From Acinetobacter boissieri (GTDB lineage Bacteria > Pseudomonadota > Gammaproteobacteria > Pseudomonadales > Moraxellaceae), in the NCBI RefSeq assembly GCF_900096955.1, contig NZ_FMYL01000006.1, positions 124,001 through 188,000 of the forward strand: 64,000 nucleotides of DNA. The letters run 5' to 3'. Below the pieces are notes generated by a model. The model was not told where the DNA came from and searched no databases. It saw only the letters and a list, made by a program, of their open reading frames with translations. Below are positions 8,640 to 16,551 of this stretch, piece by piece; within the stretch, counting starts at the first letter, position 1, and each line of letters opens with the position of its first letter. Position numbers and translations under genes: made by a program.

Positions 8640-8682
8640 AACCATTAAAGTTAGGCTATATTGACTCACTTTAATGGTTTTA
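8640..8682. terminator. Bidirectional hairpin terminator
   Basis: A perfect 12-bp inverted repeat (AACCATTAAAGT at 8640-8651, ACTTTAATGGTT at 8668-8679) with a 16-base loop, followed by TTTT-like sequence, sits between the convergent aldehyde dehydrogenase and esterase genes. Confidence 0.65.
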
Positions 8683-8683
8683 G

Positions 8684-9283
8684 TTATATATTTTTTATAA
8701 ACCGCAGTGTATGTTCAGCCCCTTGAGGGCTAATTGTATGCGGTGTATTTTGTTCTAAATACATTTCTACATGTATATGATGTGCTTTGAGCTGATTAGC
8801 AGCAATCTCAGTTTGTGTATGCGGAATAATCGTATCAGCAGTGCCATGAATCAGTAAGACTTTACTCGGTGTTGTATTCAAGTTCCATGGTTGATTTGAA
8901 CTCAGTCTTCCAGAAAATGAGATCACACCTGCTAAAGGGTAGCGCCCACTCACCAGTGCATCAAGTGCCATGATAGATCCCTGAGAAAAACCGACAAGAA
9001 TGATTTTATCTGTAACAGAGATATTATGTTGTTGGCACGTGTGATCGATAATTTGATCAAACAACGGCCGAGCTTGTTGTATGCGATCTGCTCGGTTTTC
9101 TGTCGTTACACCCTGAATATCAAACCATTGAAACTTGGTTTTATTTCCCATAAATTGAAAGGGGGCATTGGGTGCGACAATCGTTGTATCTATAAGTTGG
9201 TTTGACCAATATGAGATGAGACCATTAAAATCACTTCCAGAGCTTCCAACGCCATGTAGTAAAATAACAATTTTTTTAGTCAT
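8684..9283 (-). CDS. Carboxylesterase/phospholipase-type alpha/beta hydrolase
   Basis: 199 residues, one compact alpha/beta-hydrolase domain. The oxyanion region is LLHGVGSSGSDF, the nucleophile is the Ser of VGFSQGS, the acid is the Asp in HGTADTIIP, and the catalytic His lies in NTPHTISP. The size and motifs match the YpfH/Abhydrolase_2 (carboxylesterase) family. It is the last gene of an operon doxX - glutathionyl-hydroquinone reductase - esterase. Small esterases of this type also occur in quinone-response operons such as Bacillus mhq; an equivalent role here is inference only. Confidence 0.85.
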   Translation of the reverse strand: MTKKIVILLHGVGSSGSDFNGLISYWSNQLIDTTIVAPNAPFQFMGNKTKFQWFDIQGVTTENRADRIQQARPLFDQIIDHTCQQHNISVTDKIILVGFSQGSIMALDALVSGRYPLAGVISFSGRLSSNQPWNLNTTPSKVLLIHGTADTIIPHTQTEIAANQLKAHHIHVEMYLEQNTPHTISPQGAEHTLRFIKNI

Positions 9284-9312
9284 ACTGTTCTTTACTCCTT
9301 AAATTGATTTAT

Positions 9313-10257
9313 TTAAAGTTTTGGACCTATAGGTACAATGCCCGTTGGATTTAGTGCTTGGATAGAATAATAGCCTTGCTTAATATGATTTATATTTACC
9401 GTGTCTTGAATTCCAGCGTAGTTGAGTACTCTCGTTAAATAACGACTTAAGAACGGGAACTCCTTTAATTGGTAAAGGTTGCACTTAAATAGTCCATGAT
9501 ATGCACAATCAAACCGTATTAGCGTAACGAATAGTCGTACATCTGCTTCGGTGAGAGCATGACCACATAAGAAATCACGTTGGTCGGAAAGTAAATCCTC
9601 TAAAAAAGTCAGAGTATTAAATACTTCTGTGACTGCTTCAGTGTAACTTTCTTGTGTGGTTGCAAAGCCTGCGCGATAGACTCCATTATTTAAATTGGTA
9701 TAAATCTTTGTATTTAAATCATCAATCACTGATTGATATTCTAGCGGATAAAGATCTATTTCTTGACTTGCAAGCTCTCCAAACCCTGTGTTCATCATAC
9801 GTAGGATATCGGCCGACTCATTATTTACGATCGTTTTTAGTTTCTTATCCCATAAAACAGGCACAGTTGCACGACCTGTAAAATGCTGGTCTGCTTTGGT
9901 ATAAATTTGATGAATCCATTCTGCACCATTTATATCGTCTAATGTAGAATCTGGGTAGTGACCAAAATGCCAGCCTTGGTTTAAAAGGAAAGGTTCAACA
10001 ATAGATACACTGATAATGTCTTCCAAACCTTTTAATTTTCTTGCAATTAGCGTTCTACATGCCCAAGGGCAAATGAGAGCAACATAAAGATGATATCTAT
10101 TCGGTTCAGCTTTAAAGCCTTCATGTCCTGTTACTCCAGCAGATCCATCAGGTGTAATCCAATGTCTAAAACTAGATGTTTGTCTTACAAAGCCTCCTTG
10201 TTGATCTACTGCTTGAACAGGGTGCCAATTTTCAGTCCATTTACCATTGACTAGCAT
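9313..10257 (-). CDS. yqjG: Glutathione S-transferase family protein, glutathionyl-hydroquinone reductase type
   Basis: 314 residues, matching the Xi-class GST (YqjG/ECM4/PcpF) family. These reduce glutathionyl-hydroquinones and release the hydroquinone, using a Cys in a CPWA motif. That Cys is at C63 here (LICPWACRTLIARKLKGLEDIISVS...), and the C-terminal all-helical GST domain (about 170-300) includes LSDQRDFLCGHALTEADVRLFVTLIRFD. It lies between a DoxX gene (10 bp upstream) and an esterase gene (29 bp downstream). In E. coli yqjG is likewise next to a DoxX-family gene (yqjF), which supports a shared role in handling quinone-type compounds. The LysR gene is upstream. Confidence 0.88.
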   Translation of the reverse strand: MLVNGKWTENWHPVQAVDQQGGFVRQTSSFRHWITPDGSAGVTGHEGFKAEPNRYHLYVALICPWACRTLIARKLKGLEDIISVSIVEPFLLNQGWHFGHYPDSTLDDINGAEWIHQIYTKADQHFTGRATVPVLWDKKLKTIVNNESADILRMMNTGFGELASQEIDLYPLEYQSVIDDLNTKIYTNLNNGVYRAGFATTQESYTEAVTEVFNTLTFLEDLLSDQRDFLCGHALTEADVRLFVTLIRFDCAYHGLFKCNLYQLKEFPFLSRYLTRVLNYAGIQDTVNINHIKQGYYSIQALNPTGIVPIGPKL

Positions 10258-10267
10258 GATTGTCTCC

Positions 10268-10678
10268 TTAATTTTTTACTGTAGCAGAAGGTTTGAGTGC
10301 ATATTTACCATCACCCATTAAAGCCAAAGAAATCAGAGCAATGACCCAAAACATAGGGAATTCCCAACCACCATTTGGGTTTGTAAAGAAGAATCCTGCA
10401 GGTCCATGTACTTTAACAATTGCGCCTAATAAAATTGGAATCAGAACTAAAGAAACAACACGTGTATAAATACCTAATATAAGTGCAATTCCTCCAAAGA
10501 ACTCAATTATCATGGTGATATATGCAAGCCAACCCGGTAAGCCGAGCGATGAGAAGAAACCTGCTGTCCCAGTCGGAGTGAAGATAAAAAACTTTAAGCT
10601 AAAATGAGCAAGGAATAAGATTCCAAGTGATACGCGTAAAATGAGTGCTGCATACGGTGCGGTACGTTGATCAATCAT
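10268..10678 (-). CDS. DoxX family inner-membrane protein
   Basis: 136 residues with four predicted membrane helices (about 10-30, 48-68, 72-92, 105-125) and the DoxX-type N-terminus APYAALILRVSLGILFLAHFSLKFF. It is probably related to E. coli YqjF. DoxX proteins are poorly characterised membrane proteins often linked to thiol or quinone stress. It is the first gene of the operon with the hydroquinone reductase (10-bp gap) and esterase. Its promoter region contains the LysR-type palindrome at 10759-10783. Confidence 0.85.
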   Translation of the reverse strand: MIDQRTAPYAALILRVSLGILFLAHFSLKFFIFTPTGTAGFFSSLGLPGWLAYITMIIEFFGGIALILGIYTRVVSLVLIPILLGAIVKVHGPAGFFFTNPNGGWEFPMFWVIALISLALMGDGKYALKPSATVKN

Positions 10679-10753
10679 AGCTGTTCTCTTATGTGTTGTA
10701 AGTTAAGAGCTAAGTTATATTCTTTCTAGTTTTTTTACTATATGCATAATTGG

Positions 10754-10783
10754 ATTATAATTTATTCCATTATGGAATAAATT
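10754..10783 (-). promoter_or_regulatory. Palindromic LysR-type operator with -10 box before doxX
   Basis: AATTTATTCCAT-T-ATGGAATAAATT at 10759-10783 is a perfect 12+1+12 palindrome. Its core TTCC-N5-GGAA fits the T-N11-A box of LysR regulators. Read on the minus strand, a TATAAT hexamer (complement of 10754-10759) follows the palindrome directly, so a regulator bound there would sit over the -35/-10 region. The palindrome overlaps the stop codon of the LysR gene. Confidence 0.65.
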
Positions 10784-11678
10784 AAGTATGGCTTGTAGAG
10801 AAAGCATCAATCAAAAAATCAATCATGGCTCTAGATTTATGTGCTAAATATTTTGTGGGTGGATAAATTACAAATAGGCCCAAAGGTTGTGCTTCATACT
10901 CATCTAAAATAACGGAAAGTTCACCTTTAGAAATGGCTTTTTCGACAACAAAATCAGGTAATCGCGCAACCCCAAACCCATCGCATACGGCTTTCAAGCA
11001 AGCTTCAGCATTTGAAAACTTAAGGTTGCCATGAACGGTCTGAAAATGATTTTTATGTTGATGATCCGTAAAAGACCAAATATATGGGTTTACAAAGTTT
11101 GTATCTAAAATACAGTTGTAGTTTGGCAGTTCGCTCCAATGTGCAGGGTAACCATGTTTTTTCATATACTGTGGAGAGGTAACTACTAAGGTACGAATGT
11201 GAGATAACTTTCTTGCAATTAAACTACTATCAGTCAAATGACCAATTCTTATAGCAAGGTCAAAGCCTTCATCAATAATATGAGCTACACGATCTGAGAA
11301 TTGAATATCTAATTCAATCTCTGGATACCGATGTGCAAATTTGAGCAAAATAGGTGTGAGTTGACTATAACCAAAAGTAACAGGAACAGAGATACGTAGT
11401 AGACCACGCGGATTTTGTGACGTTAATTGTATATCATCATTGAGTGCTTCGTACTCTGCGATGAGTGGTTTTATACGTGCATAGTATGCCACCCCAATTT
11501 CTGTTGGTGTAATAGAGCGTGTCGTCCTTCTAAATAAGGTCACCGACAAATCTGTTTCTAATTTAGAAATGAGTTTAGATGCTTGTCCAAAGCTAGTGCC
11601 GAGTCGTTTAGCTGCGCGTGTAAAGTTACCTGTTTCAATAATTGCAATAAACATCTTATCGCAGTCCATTCTATCCAT
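10782..11678 (-). CDS. LysR-family transcriptional regulator
   Basis: 298 residues. The N-terminal winged HTH (about 1-62) reads MFIAIIETGNFTRAAKRLGTSFGQASKLISKLE, and the C-terminal effector domain begins near 90 (RGLLRISVPVTFGYSQLTPILLKF). The pattern SVPVTFG...L.P.L..F...YPEIELDIQFSDRVAHIIDEGFDLAIRIG is that of the CrgA/DmlR-like subgroup of LTTRs. It is encoded just upstream of and in the same direction as doxX-yqjG-esterase, with a 25-bp LysR-type palindrome in between. Control of that operon is therefore likely. The effector is unknown, possibly a quinone or other electrophile. Confidence 0.88.
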   Translation of the reverse strand: MDRMDCDKMFIAIIETGNFTRAAKRLGTSFGQASKLISKLETDLSVTLFRRTTRSITPTEIGVAYYARIKPLIAEYEALNDDIQLTSQNPRGLLRISVPVTFGYSQLTPILLKFAHRYPEIELDIQFSDRVAHIIDEGFDLAIRIGHLTDSSLIARKLSHIRTLVVTSPQYMKKHGYPAHWSELPNYNCILDTNFVNPYIWSFTDHQHKNHFQTVHGNLKFSNAEACLKAVCDGFGVARLPDFVVEKAISKGELSVILDEYEAQPLGLFVIYPPTKYLAHKSRAMIDFLIDAFSTSHT

Positions 11679-11819
11679 ATTCGTAATATCCTATTAGAGT
11701 TAATAAAATGATAATACTTGGCTTACTAACATAAGGTGGATAATAGATAATTAAGAACCTTAAGCATACGGGATATTCGGGTTAAAGAAGTCATTGACTC
11801 TTAATAAGTGTAGAATACT

Positions 11820-12055
11820 TTATATAACCCCTTTTAATGGAAGCAAATAAGAGGGAAGTTCTAAGCCCCTACGAATGGCCTCTTCAAGATACTCAAAAGA
11901 AATCAATAGGGCAACCCGTCATTACAGTTGAAGAAACCAACGTGCCGCAATACCAGCACGTGCAGCAACATCGGCTTGAGTCATCGCAAGATAGAGCAGT
12001 TGTTTATGGAGGTGCTTGCAGAGTAGAGACACTACTTCTTCAGGTTTTTAAAAAT
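11820..12055 (-). pseudogene. Remnant of an XRE/HipB-type HTH regulator gene
   Basis: On the minus strand the frame from about 12055 to 11922 reads FLKPEEVVSLLCKHLHKQ, then LLYLAMTQADVAARAGIAARW and a stop. MTQADVAARAGI is characteristic of the first helices of XRE-type HTH domains, but there is no start codon at the front and the frame stops in the middle of the domain. A different minus frame then continues with a protein-like stretch (FEYLEEAIRRGLELPSYLLPLK) to a stop at 11820-11822, as expected after a frameshift. I read this as a decayed regulator or antitoxin gene. A short plus-strand open frame over the same bases (11837-12058) has no family resemblance. Confidence 0.4.
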
Positions 12056-12084
12056 TAAATCCATAATATTGTGGCATAACTACT

Positions 12085-12127
12085 AATCACTATAATTAAA
12101 ATATAAAATAATGGAATTATAGTGATT
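12085..12127. repeat. 13-bp perfect inverted repeat
   Basis: AATCACTATAATT at 12085-12097 is matched by AATTATAGTGATT at 12115-12127 with a 17-bp spacer. It lies next to the decayed HTH gene and may be that regulator's former operator, or a weak hairpin. Confidence 0.5.
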
Positions 12128-12287
12128 GAATATAAAGCATATTGCCTTTATTAAAGTTATTTTAGTTTCGGTGGTCGCGCTACCAAAATGAAATGATTAA
12201 TTAACAATAAAATAATAACCAACCTACACATGCCTAATCTAAAGCTAGTTTACTTTTACTATAGTTTTATGATGATATTAGGAGAAG

Positions 12288-12521
12288 TTACTTCTGTTTT
12301 TCTTTTTGGCGTAAGACATACAGATATAAGCTTTCTACTTTTTCACGCGCCCATGGTGTGGTACGCAAGAATCGCAATGATGATTTAATACTTGGGTCTA
12401 TGCAAAAACATCTAATTTCAATTTTATGACTTAAACCTTCAAAACCACCGTAGTAATCTAGTAATTCATCCAAAATATCAGCAAGTTTTTTGCCATGTAA
12501 AGGATCATTGGATGTGCTCAT
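12288..12521 (-). CDS. VF530 family (DUF2132) small DNA-binding-like protein
   Basis: 77 residues. The sequence DPLHGKKLADILDELLDYYGG followed by LRTTPWAREKVESLYLYVL is the hallmark of the VF530 family, small helical proteins whose solved member suggests DNA binding; the cellular role is unknown. The start has only a weak ribosome site. It is flanked by long AT-rich gaps and belongs to no obvious operon. Confidence 0.85.
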   Translation of the reverse strand: MSTSNDPLHGKKLADILDELLDYYGGFEGLSHKIEIRCFCIDPSIKSSLRFLRTTPWAREKVESLYLYVLRQKEKQK

Positions 12522-12719
12522 ATTTGATCAATCGTATCTGGGAAAAAGTACATTATAACCTATGTCGGATAGAAAGATTCTTGCATTGAGTATGAGTGAT
12601 GATCCTTAAAATAAATCTTCAGTCATTGATTACTTAATTTCTATTTTTAATTTCGGTTATTATGGAGGATCACCATATAATAGATAAAAAAATCCTGTAT
12701 ATCATGCCATGCATTTTCT

Positions 12720-15605
12720 TTATTTAGATGTTAAATACTTATAAAGATTTATATCAACAGGTCTATCAATTTTAAACTTCATTTTAACTGTTGATACAGA
12801 ACCGTTTTCTGTTTGCATGAGTGTTTGCTCAGCACTGTTCTCTATATAAGTTAATAATCCAATGAAGTAAAAATTCGTGCCTTCATCATCATCTTTTTTA
12901 ATAAATAGAGGTAATAAAGTATTAGTTTTTTTTGCATCAATAATACTTTTTACACCCTTACTTGAAATTTTTGTTCTAGATTTTGACATCCAATGAAAAT
13001 GTTCATTATCTATAAAATGGTCTTCATATTTCGTACTGTCAGAAATTTCATCATTTTTATGGTAAGTTACAAAAATTGGGCAGTTAGTAGAGTCTTTACT
13101 TATCTTAGATCCATACATTACAGATGCTTCATTAGTTTCCCAGTTGAGTATTCTACAGACATCTTTGCGCCCATATTTAGCATAATACAGGAAACCAGAA
13201 TTATAAGAATCAAGGCTAAAGTCCTTATTATATCTATCAATTGAGTAAAGGGTACTATCAAGTAAAAACTGATAAAAAATATCTTTTTTTAGAAGCTGAC
13301 AAAAGTATGTCGTTAAAGAAATAAGACCATTTTCAATAAGAATACTATTTATGATATTACTATCTTTAAAGAATTTTGGCGTAATAAATTTCATATTAAG
13401 ATTGGCTATAATTGACTCTAAATCTTGCTTTGAAAGTTTAATACTGTAAAGATTTTGAATAAGATTTTCAAAATTTGACGTTGTAATGCTTTGATTTTCA
13501 GAAGTGATAAGCTCGTGTATAAGCAGGGATTCAAAAACACGTTTTGCATTATTAATTTCTAACGAGAAAAACTTTAAAACCTCTTCTTCAATTTCTGTTA
13601 ATGTAAGAATAGAAGCGTCTTTTTCAATAGATTTTAAGAATGAATAATACGATTTAGAATACAAAACATATGAATAAGGATCACGTAAGTCTGCCGTAAT
13701 AAAATCCATCATCATAGGTATATGGCCTAAACGATTAAACAAGTATTTATAATCTTGAATAAGTTCTTTTTTAGCTTCAAAGTTTGAATGACTAATTGAC
13801 GCAAAAATTTTTTCTTTTGCAATCTCATCAAAGTGAATAGTGGATGAACCGGGTAACACCGAGCTACCACTTTTTACTAACTTTCTTAAGTTATCTTTGT
13901 TGTAAGAATGATCACCAAAAAGCGCTATTGGTATTAAGAAGTTATTTTCATAATTACCAATAAAATCAATAACTGTAAGATACTCTTTATTTTCAGTTTT
14001 TCTTAAGCCGCGTCCTAACTGTTGAATATAAATAATTGAAGATGTTGTTGGTCTTAAAAAGATAATTTGATTAATTTTAGGGATATCAATTCCTTCATTA
14101 AAAATATCTACTGTATAAATCATTTTTATACGTTTTGAATCATCTGAGCTAATTGAGTTAATCGCTTGTTCTCTTTGCTCAATAGTATGTTGACCACTTA
14201 AAGCAATACTATTAATACCTTGTAAAGTCATTTGTGCTGCAAGTTCATGACATTCTTCGACCGTGGAACAGAAAACTAAAGCTCTTAACTCACCATTATC
14301 TGTTCCATATTTATCAGATGCCTCTTTTATTTTATTAACTCGTTCATGACTGATTAAATACTTAAATTCTGTTTTATCATTAATTAATTTACCATTCACT
14401 TCTAAATCGGAAATTCCAAAATAATGAAACGGCGAAATTAGATCACATTCTAGTGCCTTGTGTAATCGAATTTCATAAGCAATGTTGTAATCAAATGATT
14501 TGAAAATATCAAAGCCATCTGTTCTTTCGGGTGTTGCTGTCATACCTAAAAGAAATTTAGGTTTAAAGTACTCTAGAATTTTTAAATAGCTTTTTGACCC
14601 AGAACGATGACTCTCGTCAATAACGATATAGTCAAAAGCATCTGGTTGAAAGGCTTCTAAATTATGGTTTTTAGATAAGGTCTGCATTGTTGCAAAAATA
14701 TATTGATACCCACTGATATTTTTTTGAGTACCTGAGAAAATCGTCGAATTAAAGCCTGGACCAAAAACATTCTGAAAAGTTTTTTGAGCATCAACTAATA
14801 TATTTTCACGATGTACAATAAAAAGCATACTCTTAGCTTGAGTATTTTTAACATCAAATGCTGAAAGATAAGTTTTACCTGTTCCTGTTGCCGAAATTAA
14901 AAGTGCTTTTTCTACTTCTTTTAGTCTCAATTCTTTTAAGCGCTTTAAAGCATCTTCTTGCATCGAATTTGGTTGTATATCTATATATTTGTTATTTTTA
15001 ACTATCAGATTAAGTCTTTTTTGAGCGTTATATATTTCAGAATATTTTTCTAGGTACTCATCTGTTATTTTTTGTGCAGTATCAAATAGTATTCTTTTTT
15101 TTATCTTTAACTCGGAAATCACTTTACTTTTGGGTAAAGCTCTCATAAAGATATTCATCTCTTCATTTTTACTCAAAGCATTTGCTGTTAAATTGCTACT
15201 TCCGATTAATACACTTGTATGATTTTGGTGCTCAAATAGATAAATTTTTGAATGTAAATCAGAAGAGGTTTCTATACGAACGTCTAGTTTTGTGTAAGTT
15301 CTTAAACGTTTTAATGCTTCGGGTTGAGTAAAGTTTAAATACTGGGAAACTAAAATTTGACCTGGTATTTTTCGACGTTCTAAATCTTCAAGTAAAGAGT
15401 AAAGAGTAGATAATCCACTCATACTAAGAAAGGCTGTTGTAAACCAAAAAGAAGTACAGGTCGCTAGCTCACTTTCGAAAGTCTTAATTACTTTTTCTTC
15501 AAATCCATTATTTGTCACTAATTTTGTCTGATAGAAATCATTTGATTTATAGTTCTTATCAAAAAAACTGGTTTTTAGACCTTGCTCTAGCTCATTAAAT
15601 ATCAT
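12720..15605 (-). CDS. PLD-nuclease / SF2 helicase / DUF3427 protein, candidate defence effector
   Basis: 961 residues. An N-terminal phospholipase-D-like domain (about 35-175) has the H118-x-K120 ... GSSN138 active-site pattern of HKD nucleases. A superfamily-2 helicase core follows: Walker A ATGTGKT (239-245), DESH box (330-333), and a late motif QQLGRGLRKTENK with conserved Arg fingers. The C-terminal third (about 600-960) looks like the DUF3427 region found in this class. Such proteins (COG3886 plus COG1061 type) are sporadically distributed. The start overlaps the NUDIX gene by 11 bp, so the two are translated together. A role in restricting foreign DNA is an inference from architecture and setting. 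Confidence 0.8.
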   Translation of the reverse strand: MIFNELEQGLKTSFFDKNYKSNDFYQTKLVTNNGFEEKVIKTFESELATCTSFWFTTAFLSMSGLSTLYSLLEDLERRKIPGQILVSQYLNFTQPEALKRLRTYTKLDVRIETSSDLHSKIYLFEHQNHTSVLIGSSNLTANALSKNEEMNIFMRALPKSKVISELKIKKRILFDTAQKITDEYLEKYSEIYNAQKRLNLIVKNNKYIDIQPNSMQEDALKRLKELRLKEVEKALLISATGTGKTYLSAFDVKNTQAKSMLFIVHRENILVDAQKTFQNVFGPGFNSTIFSGTQKNISGYQYIFATMQTLSKNHNLEAFQPDAFDYIVIDESHRSGSKSYLKILEYFKPKFLLGMTATPERTDGFDIFKSFDYNIAYEIRLHKALECDLISPFHYFGISDLEVNGKLINDKTEFKYLISHERVNKIKEASDKYGTDNGELRALVFCSTVEECHELAAQMTLQGINSIALSGQHTIEQREQAINSISSDDSKRIKMIYTVDIFNEGIDIPKINQIIFLRPTTSSIIYIQQLGRGLRKTENKEYLTVIDFIGNYENNFLIPIALFGDHSYNKDNLRKLVKSGSSVLPGSSTIHFDEIAKEKIFASISHSNFEAKKELIQDYKYLFNRLGHIPMMMDFITADLRDPYSYVLYSKSYYSFLKSIEKDASILTLTEIEEEVLKFFSLEINNAKRVFESLLIHELITSENQSITTSNFENLIQNLYSIKLSKQDLESIIANLNMKFITPKFFKDSNIINSILIENGLISLTTYFCQLLKKDIFYQFLLDSTLYSIDRYNKDFSLDSYNSGFLYYAKYGRKDVCRILNWETNEASVMYGSKISKDSTNCPIFVTYHKNDEISDSTKYEDHFIDNEHFHWMSKSRTKISSKGVKSIIDAKKTNTLLPLFIKKDDDEGTNFYFIGLLTYIENSAEQTLMQTENGSVSTVKMKFKIDRPVDINLYKYLTSK

Positions 15606-15993
15606 TTTTTAATAACTCTTTAATAATAGGTTTATCTGCATCGGCCCAGTCTAATTTTGAGAGGTCTTGTATTTTTAACCATTGAGAATCAATGTGCTCA
15701 ATAAGCTTGAGGCTTTTAGTCTTTGTTTTACACAGAAAGGTTTTTAGCTCAATACTAAAATCTGGATAGTCATGGTCTACGGTAATTAAATGTGAGTCAA
15801 TCATAATATCCATGCAAAGTTCTTCTTGAATTTCTCGAATAATTGCCTGTTCAGGAGTTTCTTGTTTTTCTATTTTTCCACCAGGGAATTCATATTTATA
15901 AGAAATATAATCAAATTTTGAGACATTACGTTGTACACATAAAACTTCATTTTGATACTGAATAACAGCTGCAACAACAGAAATTTTTTTCAT
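15595..15993 (-). CDS. NUDIX hydrolase (MutT-like nucleoside triphosphate pyrophosphohydrolase)
   Basis: 132 residues from the chosen ATG at 15993, whose product begins MKKISVVAAVIQ, the usual start of MutT-type proteins. An upstream in-frame ATG at 16038 adds 15 residues outside the domain and has no ribosome site. The Nudix box is complete: G39-x5-E45-x7-R53-E54-x2-E57-E58-L. Members hydrolyse oxidised or non-canonical (d)NTPs, but the substrate here is unknown. The stop overlaps the start of the PLD-helicase gene by 11 bp, so the two probably act together, perhaps with the hydrolase tuning a nucleotide signal or pool. It is not the housekeeping mutT by context. Confidence 0.82.
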   Translation of the reverse strand: MKKISVVAAVIQYQNEVLCVQRNVSKFDYISYKYEFPGGKIEKQETPEQAIIREIQEELCMDIMIDSHLITVDHDYPDFSIELKTFLCKTKTKSLKLIEHIDSQWLKIQDLSKLDWADADKPIIKELLKNDI

Positions 15994-16265
15994 TTTTAGT
16001 CTTTTTATCAAAGAGTCAATGCATAGAGTATAATTCATTTCAGCGCTGATAGTTAATACGCAGGCCTATTAGGTAGGTGAGCTTAGACAAAAATTCCCTC
16101 TAAAACCACAAACTTGGAAAGAGTTACCAATCCCAAAATTTTTAGAAAAATAGCTAAAACAATTGCTTATATATTTTTTGATCACAAATACTCACAGCCT
16201 CAGTGTTATACTTCAAATGATATAGGCTTTGGCTGAAAATAAAAATAGGCGATCTGGCTTAAAAG

Positions 16266-16279
16266 TTGATATAAATCAA
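16266..16279. promoter_or_regulatory. FNR/Anr-type palindrome (match to consensus)
   Basis: TTGAT-ATAA-ATCAA fits the FNR/Anr consensus TTGAT-N4-ATCAA at every position. It lies downstream of the tRNA terminator and about 270 bp upstream of the NUDIX start. A chance match is quite possible in AT-rich DNA, and no nearby promoter is obvious. Confidence 0.3.
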
Positions 16280-16283
16280 CAAG

Positions 16284-16316
16284 AAAAAAAGCCCCCATCT
16301 TTCGATGAGGGCTTTT
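16284..16316 (-). terminator. Terminator of the tRNA-Gly pair
   Basis: Read on the minus strand, GCCCTCATC-GAAA-GATGGGGGC forms a 9-bp stem (one wobble pair) with a GAAA tetraloop followed by seven T residues. Confidence 0.9.
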
Positions 16317-16322
16317 AGAATT

Positions 16323-16398
16323 TGGAGCGGAAAAGGAGACTCGAACTCCCGACCCCAACCTTGGCAAGGTTATGCTCTACCAACTGAGCTATTTCCGC
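16323..16398 (-). tRNA. tRNA-Gly (anticodon GCC), copy 2
   Basis: A 76-nt cloverleaf on the minus strand with 7-bp acceptor stem (GCGGAAA/TTTCCGC), D-arm TAGCTCAGTTGGTAGAGCA, anticodon loop TTGCCAA, T-arm GGTTCGAGTC-type loop (GAGTTCGAGTC), discriminator T and encoded CCA. It appears identical to the copy 40 bp upstream and shares its promoter and terminator. Confidence 0.97.
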
Positions 16399-16438
16399 AA
16401 ATTGAGCAGTTTTACAAAACTTTCACTAAAAAGTAAAC

Positions 16439-16514
16439 TGGAGCGGAAAAGGAGACTCGAACTCCCGACCCCAACCTTGGCAAGGTTATGCTCTACCAAC
16501 TGAGCTATTTCCGC
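16439..16514 (-). tRNA. tRNA-Gly (anticodon GCC), copy 1
   Basis: A 76-nt minus-strand cloverleaf with the same sequence as the second copy, anticodon GCC, encoded CCA. It is first in the dicistronic tRNA unit and is preceded by a good promoter (16524-16551). Confidence 0.97.
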
Positions 16515-16523
16515 ATGACGTGT

Positions 16524-16551
16524 ATAATACATTAAAGTTTTTTAGACGCAA
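16524..16551 (-). promoter_or_regulatory. Sigma-70 promoter of the tRNA-Gly pair
   Basis: On the minus strand TTGCGT (-35) and TATTAT (-10) are separated by 16 bp. The -10 box ends 10 bases before the first tRNA nucleotide. Confidence 0.7.

Larger units (their letters stand above)
11679..12287. other. 609-bp gap with a gene remnant and an inverted repeat
   Basis: No intact gene is seen between the LysR and VF530 genes. The stretch holds a decayed HTH-regulator fragment (11820-12055) and a 13-bp inverted repeat (12085-12127); the rest is AT-rich DNA without other recognisable content. Confidence 0.6.
15994..16322. other. 329-bp gap between NUDIX gene and tRNA-Gly
   Basis: No gene is visible. 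The stretch holds an FNR-like palindrome (16266-16279) and the tRNA terminator (16284-16316). It is probably also the promoter region of the NUDIX-helicase pair, but I could not place a convincing -10/-35 set. Confidence 0.55.

Noticed and set aside
11837..12058. Plus-strand 73-codon frame
   Set aside because: No family resemblance; the opposite strand reads as a decayed HTH gene over the same bases.
16323..16514. Tandem identical tRNA-Gly genes as an assembly artefact
   Set aside because: The spacers around the two copies differ, and a promoter and terminator frame the pair, so it reads as a genuine two-gene unit.
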